From contig JADGQH010000170.1 in NCBI GenBank assembly GCA_017881985.1, positions 1 to 7,100 of the forward strand: a DNA stretch of 7,100 bases. The letters are read 5' to 3'. The position numbers and the translations under genes are program-made. The notes under the pieces are model-generated. The model was not told the DNA's origin. It saw only the letters and a program-made list of their open reading frames with translations, and did no database searches. Shown here one piece after another: positions 5,795-7,100 of the stretch (the stretch's first letter is position 1; the number at the start of each line of letters is the position of its first letter). The stretch comes from Chloroflexota bacterium. Lineage in GTDB: Bacteria; Chloroflexota; Limnocylindria; Limnocylindrales; CSP1-4.

Positions 5795-5881
5795 CTATCC
5801 GCGAATTCGGCCCCGGCCGAAGTAGCCCAGGACGAAGAGCACGATCAGGACAACGACGACGACCGTGACGATGCTTCCCAT
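5795..5881 (-). CDS. 28-residue single-span membrane peptide
   Basis: MGSIVTVVVVVLIVLFVLGY followed by FGRGRIRG: one hydrophobic helix (residues about 4-20) and a basic tail (FGRGRIRG) expected to stay in the cytoplasm. This is the layout of many bacterial small membrane proteins, which often bind and modulate larger membrane complexes. The ATG at 5881 is preceded by GAGAGG at a nine-base distance. The same frame is open further upstream, but that part has no protein character. The stop is 35 bases before the ATG of the 114-residue protein on the same strand, so an operon is likely. Specific function is unknown. Confidence 0.6.
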   Translation of the reverse strand: MGSIVTVVVVVLIVLFVLGYFGRGRIRG

Positions 5882-6218
5882 GGTGTGCCGCCTCTCGGTG
5901 GAAGTCCGTGTGCGCACGCCTGACCGGGCCGGTGCAACGCACCGCCTGGGGCGGCCACTCGGGCAAACCTGACTCTGCACGCACAAGGCGACATCGTCAT
6001 GACGCTCGGTCATCCATTCGGGAATCTGGGATGGGGGGATCGCAGATGGACCGGCCACCCAGGAAGCGGAGCGACCGGTGCGGAGCCGGAGCCGTGAGCC
6101 GGAACGTGGCGCAACTGGCGTCGCGCCTGAGGGTGCCCAGGTTGCCAAGACCCCCGAGGGCTACGTCTTCGCGGGCAGGTCGTCCTCGGCCTCGCGCTCC
6201 AGGACGGCGAGGCGGGTG
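5882..6218. other. Intergenic stretch with short inverted repeats
   Basis: No gene is convincing on either strand in these 337 bases. It holds overlapping small hairpins, CGGTGC (5930-5935) with GCACCG (5939-5944) around AAC, and CCGCC (5942-5946) with GGCGG (5950-5954), about 50-70 bases before the start of the 28-residue peptide gene. Another lies at 6011-6033: CATCC plus ATTC pairing with GAAT and GGATG, with a 3-base bulge. None has a T-run. They may be regulatory or end the transcript of the Imm-5-like gene, but nothing decides this. Confidence 0.35.
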
Positions 6219-6734
6219 TCAGCAGTCGAACACGAACCAGCACAGATCGTTGCGAAGCCGCTGGTCGTCGAGCACAAGTTCTCGGATCTCATGGGAGAGC
6301 TGGGCGCGCTGCCACTGGCACTCCAGGCGGCCAGCCGCCTCGCGCTCGTCTTCAGGCGCTGCCGCCCGCGCGGCCCTGATCGCGTAGGCCGCGGCACCGA
6401 GCTCGTGGGCCGCCACATGGCCCACCGCCGCGGCCTGGCCGGCAGCGTACGCGGCATGCCGTGCTGCCCCACGCAGGTCCCTGGCCGCGGCGTTTGCATG
6501 GCCGGCCGCCGTGCGGGCCTCTGCCCACGTGATCTCGCCCCGCGCCCAGGCGCGCCCGAGGTCGATCGCGCGTCCTGGACGGTCGTCTTTCGGCCGTGCC
6601 CGCTCGAAGTGGTGGAGCACGTGCTGCGCACAGTCAGCCGCCCACATCGCGAGCAGGTGATGATCGTCGTCCTGGAGGCTGCCGCCGCGACGCACGACGA
6701 TGAACCGCGGATCCCGGATCCTGGGGAGGATCAT
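6219..6734 (-). CDS. Imm-5-like putative immunity protein
   Basis: A 171-residue, almost entirely helical protein that matches the Imm-5-like putative immunity family common in Actinomycetota and Chloroflexota. Key features in order: LLAMWAADCAQHVL (27-40) with the family's WAADCAEHVL signature, FE (43-44), DRPGRAIDLGRAWARGEI (51-68), EARTAAGHANAAAR (72-85), a run of Ala/His-rich helices (HAAYAAGQAAAVGHVAAHELGAAAYA, 93-118), and the end LVLDDQRLRNDLCWFVFD (153-170). The family is called immunity from computational surveys of toxin systems; direct function is largely untested. No polymorphic toxin gene is visible nearby. The start could be ATG 6734 (GAGG 11 bases upstream) or the in-frame GTG 6746 (AGAGGAG 4 bases upstream, adding VGRL). 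It is divergent from the TetR gene, with about 150 bases between them. Confidence 0.78.
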   Translation of the reverse strand: MILPRIRDPRFIVVRRGGSLQDDDHHLLAMWAADCAQHVLHHFERARPKDDRPGRAIDLGRAWARGEITWAEARTAAGHANAAARDLRGAARHAAYAAGQAAAVGHVAAHELGAAAYAIRAARAAAPEDEREAAGRLECQWQRAQLSHEIRELVLDDQRLRNDLCWFVFDC

Positions 6735-6845
6735 CAGTCTGCCCACCTCGCTCCTCTGTCCGCCGAGAGTCGACACCGGAATCGGCCGCCGACCCCCCTT
6801 CCTATGGTCGGTCGGTCCCCTTCCACAGGCAAGCATGACGTAGCA

Positions 6846-6869
6846 CAACCGGAGGGATACCTCCGGTTG
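6846..6869. promoter_or_regulatory. 24-bp perfect palindrome, likely TetR operator
   Basis: CAACCGGAGG (6846-6855) and its exact reverse complement CCTCCGGTTG (6860-6869) flank a 4-base centre, GATA. Size and symmetry suit a TetR-family dimer. It lies 16 bases before the TetR start and 111 bases before the Imm-5-like gene, so autorepression is the simplest reading, with possible control of the divergent gene as well. Confidence 0.72.
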
Positions 6870-6885
6870 CTGTAGGATGGCCGGC

Positions 6886-7100
6886 ATGACGCCCTCGCCC
6901 GACTCGGAACGTCCCCTTCGTGCCGACGCCGCGCGCAACCGCGATCGGATCGTCGAGGCTGCGGTCGCGGAATTCGCGGAGCATGGCCTCGAGGTCCCGC
7001 TCGAGGACGTCGCGCAGCACGCCGGGGTTGGCATCGCGACGCTCTATCGGCGATTTCCCTCGCGCGACGACCTGGTCGCAGCCTGCTTCGAGCGACGGGT
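6886..7100 (+). CDS. TetR/AcrR-family transcriptional regulator (3' partial)
   Basis: The first 71 residues are visible; the gene runs off the right edge. After a short tail (MTPSPDSERPLRADA), the N-terminal TetR DNA-binding domain is complete: helix 1 ARNRDRIVEAAVAEFAEHGL (16-35), then the helix-turn-helix PLEDVAQHAGVGIATLYRRF (37-56), whose GxxxATLYRRFPSRDDL end is the family hallmark, and the start of helix 4 (LVAACFERR). The ligand-binding domain is outside the window, so the effector is unknown. ATG 6886 is preferred because AGGA lies eight bases upstream; the in-frame ATG 6877 would add three residues and has no room for a ribosome site. A 24-bp palindrome just upstream is probably its own operator, so autoregulation is expected. 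Confidence 0.92.
   Translation, partial: MTPSPDSERPLRADAARNRDRIVEAAVAEFAEHGLEVPLEDVAQHAGVGIATLYRRFPSRDDLVAACFERR

Noticed and set aside
6795..6820. GGTCGGTCGGTC tandem repeat between the divergent genes
   Set aside because: It is too short (three 4-base units) to separate from chance in GC-rich DNA, with no clear regulatory pairing.
6078..6875. 265-codon plus-strand frame opposite the Imm-5-like gene
   Set aside because: It has no family resemblance, while the minus-strand frame carries the full Imm-5-like signature.
1..7100. Search for CRISPR arrays, tRNAs, IS ends or attachment sites
   Set aside because: No regularly spaced repeats, tRNA-like cloverleaf, transposase or paired terminal repeats were recognised by eye.

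Overview
The window is GC-rich (roughly 70%) bacterial DNA with strong G/C third-position bias and short genes on both strands. The families present (an Imm-5-like putative immunity protein, a ChrB C-terminal-domain protein, a RibD_C-type reductase, a SecD-like lipoprotein, small uncharacterised membrane proteins) fit a soil or freshwater Chloroflexota or Actinomycetota genome. This is inferred from composition and gene style only. No rRNA, tRNA, transposase, integrase or CRISPR array was seen.

Layout, left to right. 2-1444 (+) is the 3' part of a gene whose product joins a terpenoid-cyclase/prenyltransferase-like alpha-alpha toroid (two QW motifs) to a C-terminal GGDEF domain. 1445-1956 has no intact gene but holds short protein-like stretches in three frames, possibly a decayed gene. 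1957-2520 (+) is a RibD_C/dihydrofolate-reductase-family protein, convergent with 2569-3009 (-), a stand-alone ChrB C-terminal-domain protein with a palindrome just upstream. 3010-3424 is mostly non-coding. 3425-3964 (+) is an uncharacterised multi-pass membrane protein.

4144-4551 (-) is a small four-helix membrane protein, divergent from 4615-5358 (+), a lipoprotein carrying only the extracytoplasmic SecD P1-like domain. Next come minus-strand genes: a 114-residue unknown protein (5415-5759) preceded by a 28-residue single-span peptide (5795-5881), and further upstream the Imm-5-like protein (6219-6734). At the right edge, divergent from the latter, is the start of a TetR-family regulator (6886 to past the edge) with a near-ideal 24-bp palindrome in front of it.

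The genes do not form one pathway. The clearest local units are the TetR gene with its likely operator, the divergent membrane-protein/SecD-like-lipoprotein pair, and the possible co-transcribed pair of the 28-residue peptide and the 114-residue protein. The most unusual points are the QW-toroid/GGDEF fusion and the membrane-helix-free, lipid-anchored SecD P1-like protein.
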